Positions 52,388 to 61,248 of a stretch of DNA of 64,000 nt are shown here, piece after piece. The DNA is taken from the NCBI GenBank assembly GCA_021404565.1, contig JAAWWF010000005.1, positions 248,001 to 312,000 on the forward strand, in the 5' to 3' direction. A program made the position numbers and the translations under genes. This stretch comes from Roseivirga sp. Its GTDB lineage: Bacteria; Bacteroidota; Bacteroidia; Cytophagales; Cyclobacteriaceae. The stretch's first letter is position 1; each line of letters opens with the position of its first letter. Below the pieces are notes generated by a model that searched no databases, had not been told where the DNA came from, and saw nothing but the letters and a program-made list of their open reading frames with translations.

Positions 52388-52900
52388 CTAAATTTCTTTA
52401 CAAACTTTTCTAAGCTTCACCAGGGCCTTGTGCATGCGCTTTTCTACCGCTTTTACACTTACCTCCAGCATTTCAGCTATTTCCACATAAGTCTTCTTCT
52501 CAATTCTGTTAAGTAAAAAAACTTCTCTTTGTCCCTCAGGTAGCTGATTTATGGCTTGTGAAATGGTTGACTCAAACTCGTTGTATTCCATCTGAAACTC
52601 AGGATTCTCCTCATTTTGCTGAGTCGTCTGAAAGTCCAGATGCTTCTGCCTCACTTTGTCTCTATCCAGTAGTTTTAGAAACTGGTTTTGGGCTACTCTG
52701 AAAAGGTAAGCTTTTGCTAGGGCCGGGGTCACTTTTTTGCAATTCTTCCACATAATGAAGAAGGCTTCCTGCACCATATCCTCCGCTCTTTCAAGATCTT
52801 TGAACTTGAACAACAGAAAATTTCTGAGAAGGGGAGCCAGGGAAAGAAACAGTTTTTCGTAAACTGATTCTCTACATACATCTTGTTCTTCGGTGGTCAA
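52388..52900 (-). CDS. FecI-like ECF sigma factor
   Basis: 170 residues; region 2 LLFKFKDLERAEDMVQEAFF, and region 4 INQLPEGQREVFLLNRIEKK with YVEIAEMLEVSVKAVEKRM. Pairs with FecR and the TonB receptor downstream on the same strand. It would direct its own unit when the receptor is occupied. Divergent from the transglutaminase gene with 218 bp between; no sure promoter motif seen there. Confidence 0.92.
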   Translation of the reverse strand: MTTEEQDVCRESVYEKLFLSLAPLLRNFLLFKFKDLERAEDMVQEAFFIMWKNCKKVTPALAKAYLFRVAQNQFLKLLDRDKVRQKHLDFQTTQQNEENPEFQMEYNEFESTISQAINQLPEGQREVFLLNRIEKKTYVEIAEMLEVSVKAVEKRMHKALVKLRKVCKEI

Positions 52901-53118
52901 TGCGAGTTAGTTCTAAACGCTAAAATACAACTTCTTGGCAAGTCAACAATTACTGACAACCGCCTTCTTTCTGAGCTTGTTACACTTTGTCTATGTTTGA
53001 TAACTGACGATGTTTTTTGTTATCAGCAATGGCTTCCTGCTCACTTTTTAGGTTGATTTTCTGACAGTAAGGGTAGGGTAAAGGGTCAATATCCGGTTTC
53101 AGATTCAAAGTTTAGGAA

Positions 53119-54660
53119 ATGCAGAATCAAAATCGTGTTGTAAGAATTGTAGCCTACGCACTGATCCTTTTGTCAGTGATCTGGATAGCCGTCAGGTTCT
53201 ATGTGAATAAGGGAGGTGTGGATCTCACTCCCGGTCATAAATACCAGGTGACCTACGAATTTGAAATGCGAGGTGAGGGAGACTATTGGGTAAATACCTA
53301 CTTACCTATTACCAGTCCTCGTCAGACCGTGGAGGTCATTTCTTCAACCGGTCCTGTCCATGGGGTAATGTCTCTACATGGTGAAAACAAAATAATGAGA
53401 TGGGCAGGAAGTCTCTTTGGAGTGAGTACTATCCATCACAGCTTTACGCATGAAGGCAGAGATATTGAATTCAGTATTGATTCTACCCTTCAGTACCTAC
53501 CGGTATTTGATCTGGCCCTGGGCCCCGAACTGAAGGCTACTGAGTACATCCAGACAGATCACCCGAAAATTACCAGACTGTCTGCCGAGCTCACTCAGGG
53601 GAAGGAATCCTTGCTTACCAGGCTTCGGGCCCTCTATGACTTTGTATATGAGATTCCCGCCATTGCTACGAGTGAGCTAACCGATGCACTTACTACCCTG
53701 GAGCAGTATGAGGCATCATGCAATGGAAAGAGTCGTCTTTTGGCAGCTTTGTGTAGGAATCAGCGAATTCCCACCCGTTTAGTGGGTGGGTTGATTCTAG
53801 AGGAAGGCCGTAAAAAAACATCTCACCTTTGGACCGAGGTGTACGTAGAGGGACTGTGGGTTCCTATGGATGCCCTTAACGGACATTTTGCCAGTCTGCC
53901 GGCCCATTATCTGGAGTTGTATCGGGGAGATGAATTCCTTATTACCAGAAGGGGCGGGATTGAATTTGACTATATCTACGATATTCAGAGGGAGCGGGTA
54001 AATCATTATCCGGAGCTTGCCGTGCTCGATTTGTGGTCGGTGATTGATGAAGCAGATATTCCTCATGACATGTTGCAAATGCTGTTACTGTTGCCTCTGG
54101 GTGCTTTTTTGGTATCGGTGTGTAAGAATGTGATTGGTGTAAAGACCTTTGGGGTTTTCCTGCCTGTGTTGGTAAGCCTGGCGCTGATTCAGACAGGCCT
54201 TGTCTCGGGGTTAGTCCTTTTTACCTCTATTGTTATAGTGGTAGCCTTGTTTAGCTTCCCTCTCGAGAAATGGGGAATTCAATACACCTCCAAAATAGCT
54301 CTGATGTTGATAGCCGTTGTACTGACTTCCCTTTTTGGTATCAACCTGCTACACAGCACACAGTGGCTGGATGCTTCGGCTCCGCTTTTCTTTCCCATCA
54401 TCATCCTCACCATTATTTCCGAACGCTTTGCCAAAAAAGTGGAGGAAGAAGGAGTGAAAATGGCTATGAACCTCTACATACAGACCATTGCGGTGACCCT
54501 GTTTATCTACTTTATTCTTTCTTCTGCTATCATCCAGCATTTTGTCATGACTTTTCCGGAGAGCATCCTTACACTGGCCGGTTTAAACCTGCTTCTTGGT
54601 AAATGGATCGGACTGAGACTGACGGAATATCATCGCTTTTATCAAGTTACTAACGCCTGA
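53119..54660 (+). CDS. Transglutaminase-like domain fused to seven transmembrane helices
   Basis: 513 residues. An N-terminal anchor (VAYALILLSVIWIAVRFYV) is followed by a periplasmic beta domain, a transglutaminase-like domain and, from about 315, seven hydrophobic helices. The family is usually annotated as inactive transglutaminase fused to 7TM. In this member the triad looks complete: Cys201 in ASCNGKSRLL, His236 in SHLWTEVYVEG and Asp251 in PMDALNGHF, with normal spacing. Next to it is an RimK-like ligase with a 3-bp gap, the known partner. Role could be peptide linkage or editing in the envelope; this is inference. Confidence 0.85.
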   Translation: MQNQNRVVRIVAYALILLSVIWIAVRFYVNKGGVDLTPGHKYQVTYEFEMRGEGDYWVNTYLPITSPRQTVEVISSTGPVHGVMSLHGENKIMRWAGSLFGVSTIHHSFTHEGRDIEFSIDSTLQYLPVFDLALGPELKATEYIQTDHPKITRLSAELTQGKESLLTRLRALYDFVYEIPAIATSELTDALTTLEQYEASCNGKSRLLAALCRNQRIPTRLVGGLILEEGRKKTSHLWTEVYVEGLWVPMDALNGHFASLPAHYLELYRGDEFLITRRGGIEFDYIYDIQRERVNHYPELAVLDLWSVIDEADIPHDMLQMLLLLPLGAFLVSVCKNVIGVKTFGVFLPVLVSLALIQTGLVSGLVLFTSIVIVVALFSFPLEKWGIQYTSKIALMLIAVVLTSLFGINLLHSTQWLDASAPLFFPIIILTIISERFAKKVEEEGVKMAMNLYIQTIAVTLFIYFILSSAIIQHFVMTFPESILTLAGLNLLLGKWIGLRLTEYHRFYQVTNA

Positions 54661-54663
54661 GTT

Positions 54664-55545
54664 ATGTGGAAAAGAATAATTAAAACGATCAGAAACACCG
54701 ATCAGCAGGTAATGGGTATGAATCAGAGAAACCTTGAGCTGATCTATCCCAACAATGCCAGGAGGTATTATAAGTACGCTGATGACAAATGCCTGGCCAA
54801 AGAAATCATGGAGGGCAAGGGAGTGAAATGCCCCAAGACCTACGGGGTGGTGGAGAAGATTGGCGAAATCGAAGCCGTATGGCAGATGGTAAGTCAATGG
54901 CCCATGCTTGTAGTAAAACCAGCCAAGGGTGCAGGAGGAAAGGGGATTTTGATCCTGAAAAGAGAAGGCGAGCAATGGATGAAGGGTGATAAGCCTATTT
55001 CTGAATCTCATATTTTCACTCATATCGCCAATATCATCTTTGGAGTTTTCTCTTTCGGAGATGACGACCGTGCCCTGATTGAGGAATATGTCGTGCCCCA
55101 TGAATTCTTCGCAGAGATTTACGCTTCAGGAGTTCCTGACTTCAGAATCATATTACTCAAAGGAGTGCCGGTGATGGGCATGCTCAGAATGCCTACTGCC
55201 AGGTCTGGAGGTAAAGCCAACCTACATCAGGGAGGCTTGGGCATAGGGGTAGACATGCAAACAGGAAGGCTGAAATATGCTTACGATGGAAAACAACACC
55301 TGGCTGTACATCCTGATAGTGGCAGGGATATTCTGAATAAACCCGTCCCACACTGGAAAGAACTCCTTGCACTGTCGATTCAAACAGCATTAGAATTTCC
55401 ACTTGACTACCTGGGAGTAGATCTGGTGATGGACAAGGCAAAGGGCCCGATGGTCATGGAAGTAAATGTAAGGCCGGGCCTGGGTATTCAACTGGCCAAT
55501 CAGCAGGGAATGAAAGAAGCACTCAACAAAATAGATATCAGTTAA
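54664..55545 (+). CDS. RimK-related ATP-grasp ligase (alpha-L-glutamate ligase-like)
   Basis: 293 residues with the ATP-grasp motifs VVKPAKGAGGKGILIL (ATP lid), ALIEEYVVPHEFFAEI, PDFRIILLKG and VMEVNVRPGLGIQLANQQG for metal and nucleotide binding. ATP-grasp ligases join a carboxylate to an amine using ATP; relatives add glutamate to peptides or proteins. Cytoplasmic, no signal. The genes on both sides are one to three bases away, so it belongs to one operon with the transglutaminase-7TM and outer-membrane proteins. Substrate is unknown. Confidence 0.88.
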   Translation: MWKRIIKTIRNTDQQVMGMNQRNLELIYPNNARRYYKYADDKCLAKEIMEGKGVKCPKTYGVVEKIGEIEAVWQMVSQWPMLVVKPAKGAGGKGILILKREGEQWMKGDKPISESHIFTHIANIIFGVFSFGDDDRALIEEYVVPHEFFAEIYASGVPDFRIILLKGVPVMGMLRMPTARSGGKANLHQGGLGIGVDMQTGRLKYAYDGKQHLAVHPDSGRDILNKPVPHWKELLALSIQTALEFPLDYLGVDLVMDKAKGPMVMEVNVRPGLGIQLANQQGMKEALNKIDIS

Positions 55546-55546
55546 T

Positions 55547-55792
55547 ATGGATTACAAACAATCAAAAACACCTTACCTGAGCATTATGGCCGCCATGGCC
55601 CTGATAGCGGGTATTACTCACACTCAGCCGGATAGAAAACTCATCCACGTGAGCATAGAACCCTCGACCGAAGCCACAGGAGCCACTGTACAAATTACTG
55701 GTTTGCAATATGTGCCAAAAACTAATCTTACAACCCAAACAGAAGAACCCCATGAAAACAGCAACAATAGCCCTGATTTTGGTCTTGACTAG
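55547..55792 (+). CDS. Small hypothetical protein in ATP-grasp operon
   Basis: 81 residues, starting one base after the ligase stop and overlapping the next gene by 41 bp. A short hydrophobic stretch (YLSIMAAMALIAGITHT) might be a signal or helix. The remainder (KLIHVSIEPSTEATGATVQI, YVPKTNLTTQTEEPHENSNN) matches nothing I know. Tight coupling to the ligase gene argues that it is real. Confidence 0.5.
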   Translation: MDYKQSKTPYLSIMAAMALIAGITHTQPDRKLIHVSIEPSTEATGATVQITGLQYVPKTNLTTQTEEPHENSNNSPDFGLD

Positions 55793-56903
55793 TTTTCAGG
55801 TCAACGCCCAGTGGAAAAATAAATTCAGGGCTGGCCTTAATGGTGGATATGAGTGGAATATCTTCTTAAATCCATCGACCATTTCAGGGGAAAATGAGAT
55901 GCTCTTCAGAGACGATCTTTGGATCAGTGCACCCTACCAGGGAGGCTTCTTTAGTGCTGATCTTAACCGGAAAACGGCTCAGGGAAGATGGAAGATAGGG
56001 GCCTACCTATCGGGAGCTAACTATAACTCCCGGATCAATGCCAACAGGCATTCTTTCAGACTCAATGCCTCATACCGTATAAAATATGCTGAGCGAAAGT
56101 ATTTTGAGATAGCCCCGGGGCTCTATAGAATTAACAGGGTAGGGACTAATGATCAGGACGCCATCCTGTCTACGCCCTTTTCTTACCTTAAGCTGACGAT
56201 ACCTGTAAGCTTCGATTTTTATCTCAGAAATAAGGTTTGGTTAAAAACAACCGGAGGTTACCTATACAAGAGCTATGACCGGACAAACGACCGAGAGCTC
56301 TTTTATCATGCAGGCTTTGCGAGTGCCAGCCTTAGCAAGAAATGGAAGAACAAGAGAGGTGAGGCAAAGCTTACTTATTCAAACAGAGTAGAGCTGAGGC
56401 TTTATAAGAATCTGGAATTTTTTCTGGCTGAACCAGCCGAAGCAGGAGATCCGACAGAGCAGGAAGAAGTAGAAGAGAGCTCACGAATCTGGACCTATAT
56501 CAGTAACGACCTGGAGTATAGTCTCAAACCTGTCAATGATCGATTTAAACTAACCATGGGCTTATATACCACCGTCAGATTGGATAGTGAGGAAGAAAAC
56601 AGCTACAAAGAATTCACTCCCGGGCTTTCTGGTGAATGGAAGATGAAAAACTGGACACTCAGTACAGACCTGAGTTATGTATATCGAAATTATTCGGAAA
56701 GGGAAGTGGGGGAAGAAGAGCTTCCACTTCAGTACAAGTACATCCGGGCAAACATAAAAGCCGAGATTCCACTACGAAAGAATATCAATTTCTATGTGAG
56801 AACCAGTGTGGTTAACCGGGCTTCCAGCAATGATTTACTGACACGTGGTTTTCGCGAATATTTCAACTCAAGAGTTGAAACAGGAGTCACGATAAGGTTT
56901 TAA
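55752..56903 (+). CDS. Outer-membrane beta-barrel protein
   Basis: 383 residues from ATG 55752, giving signal peptide MKTATIALILVLTSFQVNAQ. The mature protein is made of amphipathic strands (RLNASYRIKYAERKYFEIAP, YHAGFASASLSKKWKNKRG) with Tyr/Arg-rich turns and ends VTIRF, an outer-membrane barrel end. I recognise no named family. Last gene of the ligase operon, so possibly the exit or anchor for its product. Confidence 0.75.
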   Translation: MKTATIALILVLTSFQVNAQWKNKFRAGLNGGYEWNIFLNPSTISGENEMLFRDDLWISAPYQGGFFSADLNRKTAQGRWKIGAYLSGANYNSRINANRHSFRLNASYRIKYAERKYFEIAPGLYRINRVGTNDQDAILSTPFSYLKLTIPVSFDFYLRNKVWLKTTGGYLYKSYDRTNDRELFYHAGFASASLSKKWKNKRGEAKLTYSNRVELRLYKNLEFFLAEPAEAGDPTEQEEVEESSRIWTYISNDLEYSLKPVNDRFKLTMGLYTTVRLDSEEENSYKEFTPGLSGEWKMKNWTLSTDLSYVYRNYSEREVGEEELPLQYKYIRANIKAEIPLRKNINFYVRTSVVNRASSNDLLTRGFREYFNSRVETGVTIRF

Positions 56904-56925
56904 GACTTTATTATTTGGTTGGTGC

Positions 56926-56956
56926 AAAAGGCCGAGGGATACGCCCGAGGCCTTTT
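56926..56956 (+). terminator. Terminator of the ATP-grasp operon
   Basis: AAAAGGCC and GGCCTTTT enclose an inner GGG/CCC stem; T-rich sequence follows. Confidence 0.85.
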
Positions 56957-57097
56957 CTTTTTCTCTTTGGGAGTAAGCCCGGTGAGGTGAAAGAAGTTTC
57001 AGGCAACCTTTTTAGCCTTTTCCCCATCTATATATAAGAAGATTGTAACGTTTCCGAAAAACGGCAGTCTTCAAAGAAGACGTCAAAAACTCAAATC

Positions 57098-57829
57098 ATG
57101 AAAAGTCAATTTAATAATCTTACCCGCTTCGGGTTAGCTATGGTACTCCTCACTCTCTTCACAATAGGAGTACAAGCCCAATCAAATACTGTAAAAGCTT
57201 CCGATATCATGGATGCGCTCAAAAAAGGAAAAGAAGTCAGCTATGAGAACGTAACGGTCACAGGCGTACTCGATTTCACCTTTATGGATGAGAAGATGCC
57301 GGATCTGCCGACCAAAAGAAGGTGGTGGAGAAACGGAGGCGACAATACTGTAAATGAAATTATCGAGAGTAAAATTACGTTTACCAATGTGACTTTTGCG
57401 CAGGATGTCATCGCTTATTACCATGATGACCGTTCGGAGTATACCTTCACGGCCGACTTTGAGAACGATGTGGTTTTCAAGAACTGCAAATTCGAGAGAG
57501 ATGCCATGTTCAAGTATTCTGAATTTGAGCGTGATGCCTCATTTGAAGGGTCTGAATTTTCCGATGACACCACTTTTAAGTATGCACAATTTGAAGAGAA
57601 GGTGAACTTCGCCAGTACCCGATTTGATGAAGATGCCATCTTCAAGTATACCAAGTTCAGAAGAGGTGTTTCTTTTGAAGAAGCTCGCTTTGAAAGATCA
57701 CTGGATATGAAGTATACCCAGGTTAGAGGTGATTTCGATATCAAAGGTCTTTATGTTCGCTGGGACATCGACACCAAGTACACCAAGATCAATGGTCGCG
57801 GATTCTCTAAGTACATGTTGGATAATTAA
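57098..57829 (+). CDS. Exported pentapeptide-repeat-like protein
   Basis: 243 residues; signal peptide ends IGVQAQ. Residues about 120-220 hold roughly twelve units in which Phe recurs every five residues (KNCKFERDAMFKYSEFERDA, GSEFSDDTTFKYAQFEEK), the Pentapeptide_3 pattern forming a right-handed square helix. Rich in Asp/Glu/Lys on the surface. Function unknown; exported pentapeptide proteins are less common than cytoplasmic ones. Monocistronic between two hairpins. Confidence 0.85.
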   Translation: MKSQFNNLTRFGLAMVLLTLFTIGVQAQSNTVKASDIMDALKKGKEVSYENVTVTGVLDFTFMDEKMPDLPTKRRWWRNGGDNTVNEIIESKITFTNVTFAQDVIAYYHDDRSEYTFTADFENDVVFKNCKFERDAMFKYSEFERDASFEGSEFSDDTTFKYAQFEEKVNFASTRFDEDAIFKYTKFRRGVSFEEARFERSLDMKYTQVRGDFDIKGLYVRWDIDTKYTKINGRGFSKYMLDN

Positions 57830-57887
57830 GCAGTCCGCTTAATCAATTAAGAAACTAAACTACCTGTGAATTTTATTTTCAGGTAAG

Positions 57888-57910
57888 AAGGCTGGCCATT
57901 GGTCAGCCTT
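57888..57910. terminator. Hairpin between convergent genes
   Basis: AAGGCTGGCC and GGTCAGCCTT form a 10-bp stem (one G-T) around ATT. It lies between genes ending at 57829 and 57913. The T tract is weak, so termination is likely but not certain. Confidence 0.6.
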
Positions 57911-57912
57911 TG

Positions 57913-58710
57913 CTATTGCTGCTGTTTGATAAATTGTTTGGCCAGAATATTCATCTTCATATTGTAAGGAATGATTCTGCCCAGGGCCTTGTAAAAGCGG
58001 GGAACTGCTTTGGGAATGGCTACAGCTTTTCCTTTTAGCATGCGGTCAATGGTATATTCCGCTACTTCTTGAGGTGTGGCTTGCGTGAGCTTTGAGAAAA
58101 AGCCCATTTGCTCATTACGCGCCAATACATCAGGATTGGTGAGTACAGCTGCCGGACAAAGTACGGTTACTTCCACATTACTGGCTTCCAGCTCTTTTCT
58201 CAAAGACCGGGAAAAGGAGTATACAAACCTTTTGCTGGCTGAGTAAATGCCCTTATAGGGAATATCATAGAAAGCTGCCATACTCGCCACATTCAGAATA
58301 TAAGCCTGAGGCAGCGTCTTCAGATCTTTCAGAAACAGGTGAGTGAGCATTACCAGGTTGACCATGTTCAACTGCATCTGCCCATAATAGAATTGGGAAG
58401 TCTTGGTGTCGAAAGCTCCAGAGTTACCCAGGCCGGCATTGTTCATCAGCTTGTCTATCACAAAGCCTTTTTCCCGGCACCAGTCGTAAATCTCCTGGGG
58501 TGCCTCTTTTTGCATCAGGTCTTTGCCCAGGCAGTGAAATTCCTGATTCGGGTACTGAGCCTTCAGGGCATTGGTCACTTCTTCCAGCTTAGGTTCGGGC
58601 AGTGCCACTAGTAGTACATTGTCACCCCTTAAAGCACTATCCTCTGCCAGGGCCTGACCTATGCCATTGCTGGCACCGGTTACCAATGTAAATATCCTTT
58701 GTTCAGCCAT
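57913..58710 (-). CDS. SDR family oxidoreductase
   Basis: 265 residues of a classical short-chain dehydrogenase: cofactor motif TGASNGIG at 11-18, NNAG, and the YSASK catalytic Tyr/Lys around 160. Tail (KALGRIIPYNMKMNILAKQF) is like DltE/YqjQ relatives that act on lipids or sterols. Overlaps the epimerase gene by one base (TAATG), so both are translated from one mRNA. Substrate unknown. Confidence 0.9.
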   Translation of the reverse strand: MAEQRIFTLVTGASNGIGQALAEDSALRGDNVLLVALPEPKLEEVTNALKAQYPNQEFHCLGKDLMQKEAPQEIYDWCREKGFVIDKLMNNAGLGNSGAFDTKTSQFYYGQMQLNMVNLVMLTHLFLKDLKTLPQAYILNVASMAAFYDIPYKGIYSASKRFVYSFSRSLRKELEASNVEVTVLCPAAVLTNPDVLARNEQMGFFSKLTQATPQEVAEYTIDRMLKGKAVAIPKAVPRFYKALGRIIPYNMKMNILAKQFIKQQQ

Positions 58711-59696
58711 TATTCTTCTTTTCTCAACCAGTCTACAGTCTTCTGAATCCCTGCTTCAAGCGAGGTGATTTCATAGCCGAGCTCCTGTTTTGCCTTATCA
58801 CTGGAAACGCTCCATTTATAGAGGTATTTTCTGACCCATCCCGGAGTAATCATGGGTTGTCTGCCAAAATTCTCGGCCAAAAATAGCTGAAATTTGCCGA
58901 AGGCGAGTAGTACACCTAAGGGCATCTTGTAAAGCTTATACTTCTGTCCGCCAATTTCAGCTATCAGGTCAAATAGCTCCCAGTAGGTAGCATCATCTCC
59001 GCCCAGTAAATAGCGTTCACCTGCCCGGCCGTTCTTCATGGCCAGCACATGTCCATTGATGACGTCATCCACAAATACATAGTTACCCGTGGACATGCCG
59101 TCACCGGGAATAAATTTCCATTTACCGGCTATGTACTGCTTTACAAGCTTGGTGACCGAATTGCTCACATTCAAAGGACCCGGGCCATAAACACGGGTAG
59201 GGTTGACTATCACCACATGCTGCCCTTCTGTAACACGCTCTTTAATCTTTAGCTCAGATTCGTACTTGGTGCTTTCATAGTCAGTGAAAAAATCGACTTG
59301 CCTCGGTGTTTCTTCATTGACAGGCCCATCTACGGCAGGGCCAATAACACCTGCGGTAGAGGTAACTACAATTTTATCGACCCCTTGTTTTTTAGCAGCA
59401 TCCAGAATGTTGAGCGTACCATCAATGTTTACCTCCTTAAAGGTATCGCCTTTGGCCCACACACTGGCGAATGCTGCCAGATGATAAACCTCATGACAGT
59501 TTTCCATGCCGGCTTCCAAGGCCTCAATGCTGAAAAGGTCTCCCTCAACAAAAGAAATACGCTCATGGGTCAGGGCAGCAGCCTTCGACTTTGACCTGAT
59601 CAGGGCTACAATTTCATGACCTTCATCGGCCAGTTTATGCGCAAGTTTCCGACCAATAAAGCCGGTTGCACCAGTAATGAAAATGCGTTTATTCAT
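58710..59696 (-). CDS. NAD-dependent epimerase/dehydratase family protein
   Basis: 328 residues, extended SDR: GATGFIG at 8-14, active-site YESTKYE in the middle (Tyr and Lys, YxxxK), and VNPTRVYGPG. Similar to dihydroflavonol reductase-like and 3-beta-HSD-like enzymes. One-base overlap with genes on each side. Possible role in oxidation or reduction of an isoprenoid or polyketide-type alcohol; not provable here. Confidence 0.88.
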   Translation of the reverse strand: MNKRIFITGATGFIGRKLAHKLADEGHEIVALIRSKSKAAALTHERISFVEGDLFSIEALEAGMENCHEVYHLAAFASVWAKGDTFKEVNIDGTLNILDAAKKQGVDKIVVTSTAGVIGPAVDGPVNEETPRQVDFFTDYESTKYESELKIKERVTEGQHVVIVNPTRVYGPGPLNVSNSVTKLVKQYIAGKWKFIPGDGMSTGNYVFVDDVINGHVLAMKNGRAGERYLLGGDDATYWELFDLIAEIGGQKYKLYKMPLGVLLAFGKFQLFLAENFGRQPMITPGWVRKYLYKWSVSSDKAKQELGYEITSLEAGIQKTVDWLRKEE

Positions 59697-60412
59697 TAGC
59701 GAACGCTCATTTCAGGGTGATGTCTCAAGGAGAAAAAGAAGTTGGAAAGTGCCAGGGTGATATGTACAAAGAAGGCAACCCAAATGGTGCCGGTTGTAAG
59801 CGTAATCAAACAGAGTAAGATTCCTAAAGGTACTGCACCGATGGTCTCGGCCAGATTTTTGGGTACGTGCACCAAGGCATAAAAGGCAGTATTGAGTGCT
59901 ATGGCAGGCCAGTCACCGATCAGCGGAGCTGTCGAAAACAGGAGTAACCCACGAAACATAAATTCATAACCAAACAAGTAGGCGCACCAGCTAAAAGCCG
60001 TACTGGCAACCAGTTTTTTACTCCAAATCTTTTCACGCACATTCGGATAAAAGGCCAGGTTTTTTTCCTTCTTTGAATTGAAGAAATTCATTGGGACCAC
60101 TATACAGGCAATACCCGCAATCCAGTACAAAGAAGTCAGTCCGTTTTGGAATTTGAGACCATAGTCGCCAAAGGATTTGCCTGATATAAGCACAAGAAGG
60201 ATGGCCGGAATAATACCAATGGTCATGGCTCCGAGATACCTTGTGAAAAGGATCATTCTTGTATTACCCTTCTCCTCTCCATACTTTGAATAGAAGCGAT
60301 TCTTCACCTTATCCGAAATGGAGATAAAATGATATACGCTGAATCCTGCCGTTACCAGCGCGATTGTCAGAACAGATTCCAGATAAGAGGCATCCCAGGA
60401 AGGTACGTTCAT
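59696..60412 (-). CDS. CPBP family intramembrane metalloprotease-like protein
   Basis: 238 residues with about six to seven helices. CPBP (CAAX protease-like, Abi) motifs: YE-FMF-R (E150, R154), FYALVHVPKN with H182 and FVHITLALSNFFF with H217. The first Glu of the usual EExxxR is Tyr149, so activity may be altered. Family members cut prenylated or membrane peptides, or serve as immunity proteins. First gene of the operon with epimerase and SDR. Confidence 0.82.
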   Translation of the reverse strand: MNVPSWDASYLESVLTIALVTAGFSVYHFISISDKVKNRFYSKYGEEKGNTRMILFTRYLGAMTIGIIPAILLVLISGKSFGDYGLKFQNGLTSLYWIAGIACIVVPMNFFNSKKEKNLAFYPNVREKIWSKKLVASTAFSWCAYLFGYEFMFRGLLLFSTAPLIGDWPAIALNTAFYALVHVPKNLAETIGAVPLGILLCLITLTTGTIWVAFFVHITLALSNFFFSLRHHPEMSVR

Positions 60413-60454
60413 ATACTCGTTTCTAAAATGGAGTGCAAAAATAAGAACATCTGG

Positions 60455-60462
60455 TAGATTTG
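60455..60462 (+). promoter_or_regulatory. -7 box of the DUF6503 gene
   Basis: TAGATTTG fits TAnnTTTG; it is 40 bp before the ATG at 60502. No good -33 box seen. Confidence 0.45.
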
Positions 60463-60501
60463 GGTAGATTAGACGTTAAATTACGTTTATAAACAGACCC
60501 T

Positions 60502-61236
60502 ATGAAATCGTTGCTGACCCTTCTCCTTACCTGTCTTGCATTGCACACTGTATGTGCCCAGGAAAGCCTTACTAAGAGCGAATTACTCGACAGGAGTATT
60601 GCATTTCATGACCCGGACGGACAATGGATGGACTGTAAGTTTACCCTGGTGATTGACATGGATATACCCAACAGGCCGATGCGGTCGAGTCAGGTAACGA
60701 TTGATAATGAGAAGGGTACCTTTGAGTTGGCTATACTGCGTGGTGGGCATATGCTACAGTATATGGTAGACGGCCTTGACTCTACAGAGGTAATGTTTGA
60801 TTTTAGAACTCCTTCCGTAGCCCAGGCTGACTCCTTCGATCTCAATCCTGATCGTGCCAGAAGGTGGAGAGACTACTACGGTTACCTATACGGGCTGCCC
60901 ATGAAGCTCAAAGACTCCGGGACTAATATTGCTGAAGGGGTAATCAATACCACATTTCAAGGCCAGGCGGTACTGGCGCTGAAAGTTACCTATGATGCTG
61001 AAGTTGGGGCTGATACCTGGTACTTCTATTTTAACCCAAATACCTATGCCATGGTAGGCTACCGTTTTTATCACGATGAAGCCGCGAATGACGGAGAATA
61101 CATTGTACTAAGTGGTATGAGTATTAAAAATGGTATGCGAATTCCTAAAGACCGGGCATGGTATGTCAATGCTGATGACAGACTTTTGGGTACAGACTTT
61201 CTGGTGAATATGGAAGTAAAGCGCTACTGGGATTAG
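60502..61236 (+). CDS. DUF6503-like exported protein
   Basis: 244 residues; signal peptide ends ALHTVCAQ. The mature sequence has SIAFHDPDGQWMDCKFTLVI, RRWRDYYGYLYGLPMKLKD and WYFYFNPNTYAMVGYRFYHD, the pattern I recall for DUF6503 in Bacteroidota. It resembles LolA/LolB-like half-barrels that bind lipid, but this is weak. Monocistronic; the facing gene ends 13 bp downstream. Confidence 0.75.
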   Translation: MKSLLTLLLTCLALHTVCAQESLTKSELLDRSIAFHDPDGQWMDCKFTLVIDMDIPNRPMRSSQVTIDNEKGTFELAILRGGHMLQYMVDGLDSTEVMFDFRTPSVAQADSFDLNPDRARRWRDYYGYLYGLPMKLKDSGTNIAEGVINTTFQGQAVLALKVTYDAEVGADTWYFYFNPNTYAMVGYRFYHDEAANDGEYIVLSGMSIKNGMRIPKDRAWYVNADDRLLGTDFLVNMEVKRYWD

Positions 61237-61248
61237 GAGAAGTAATGG

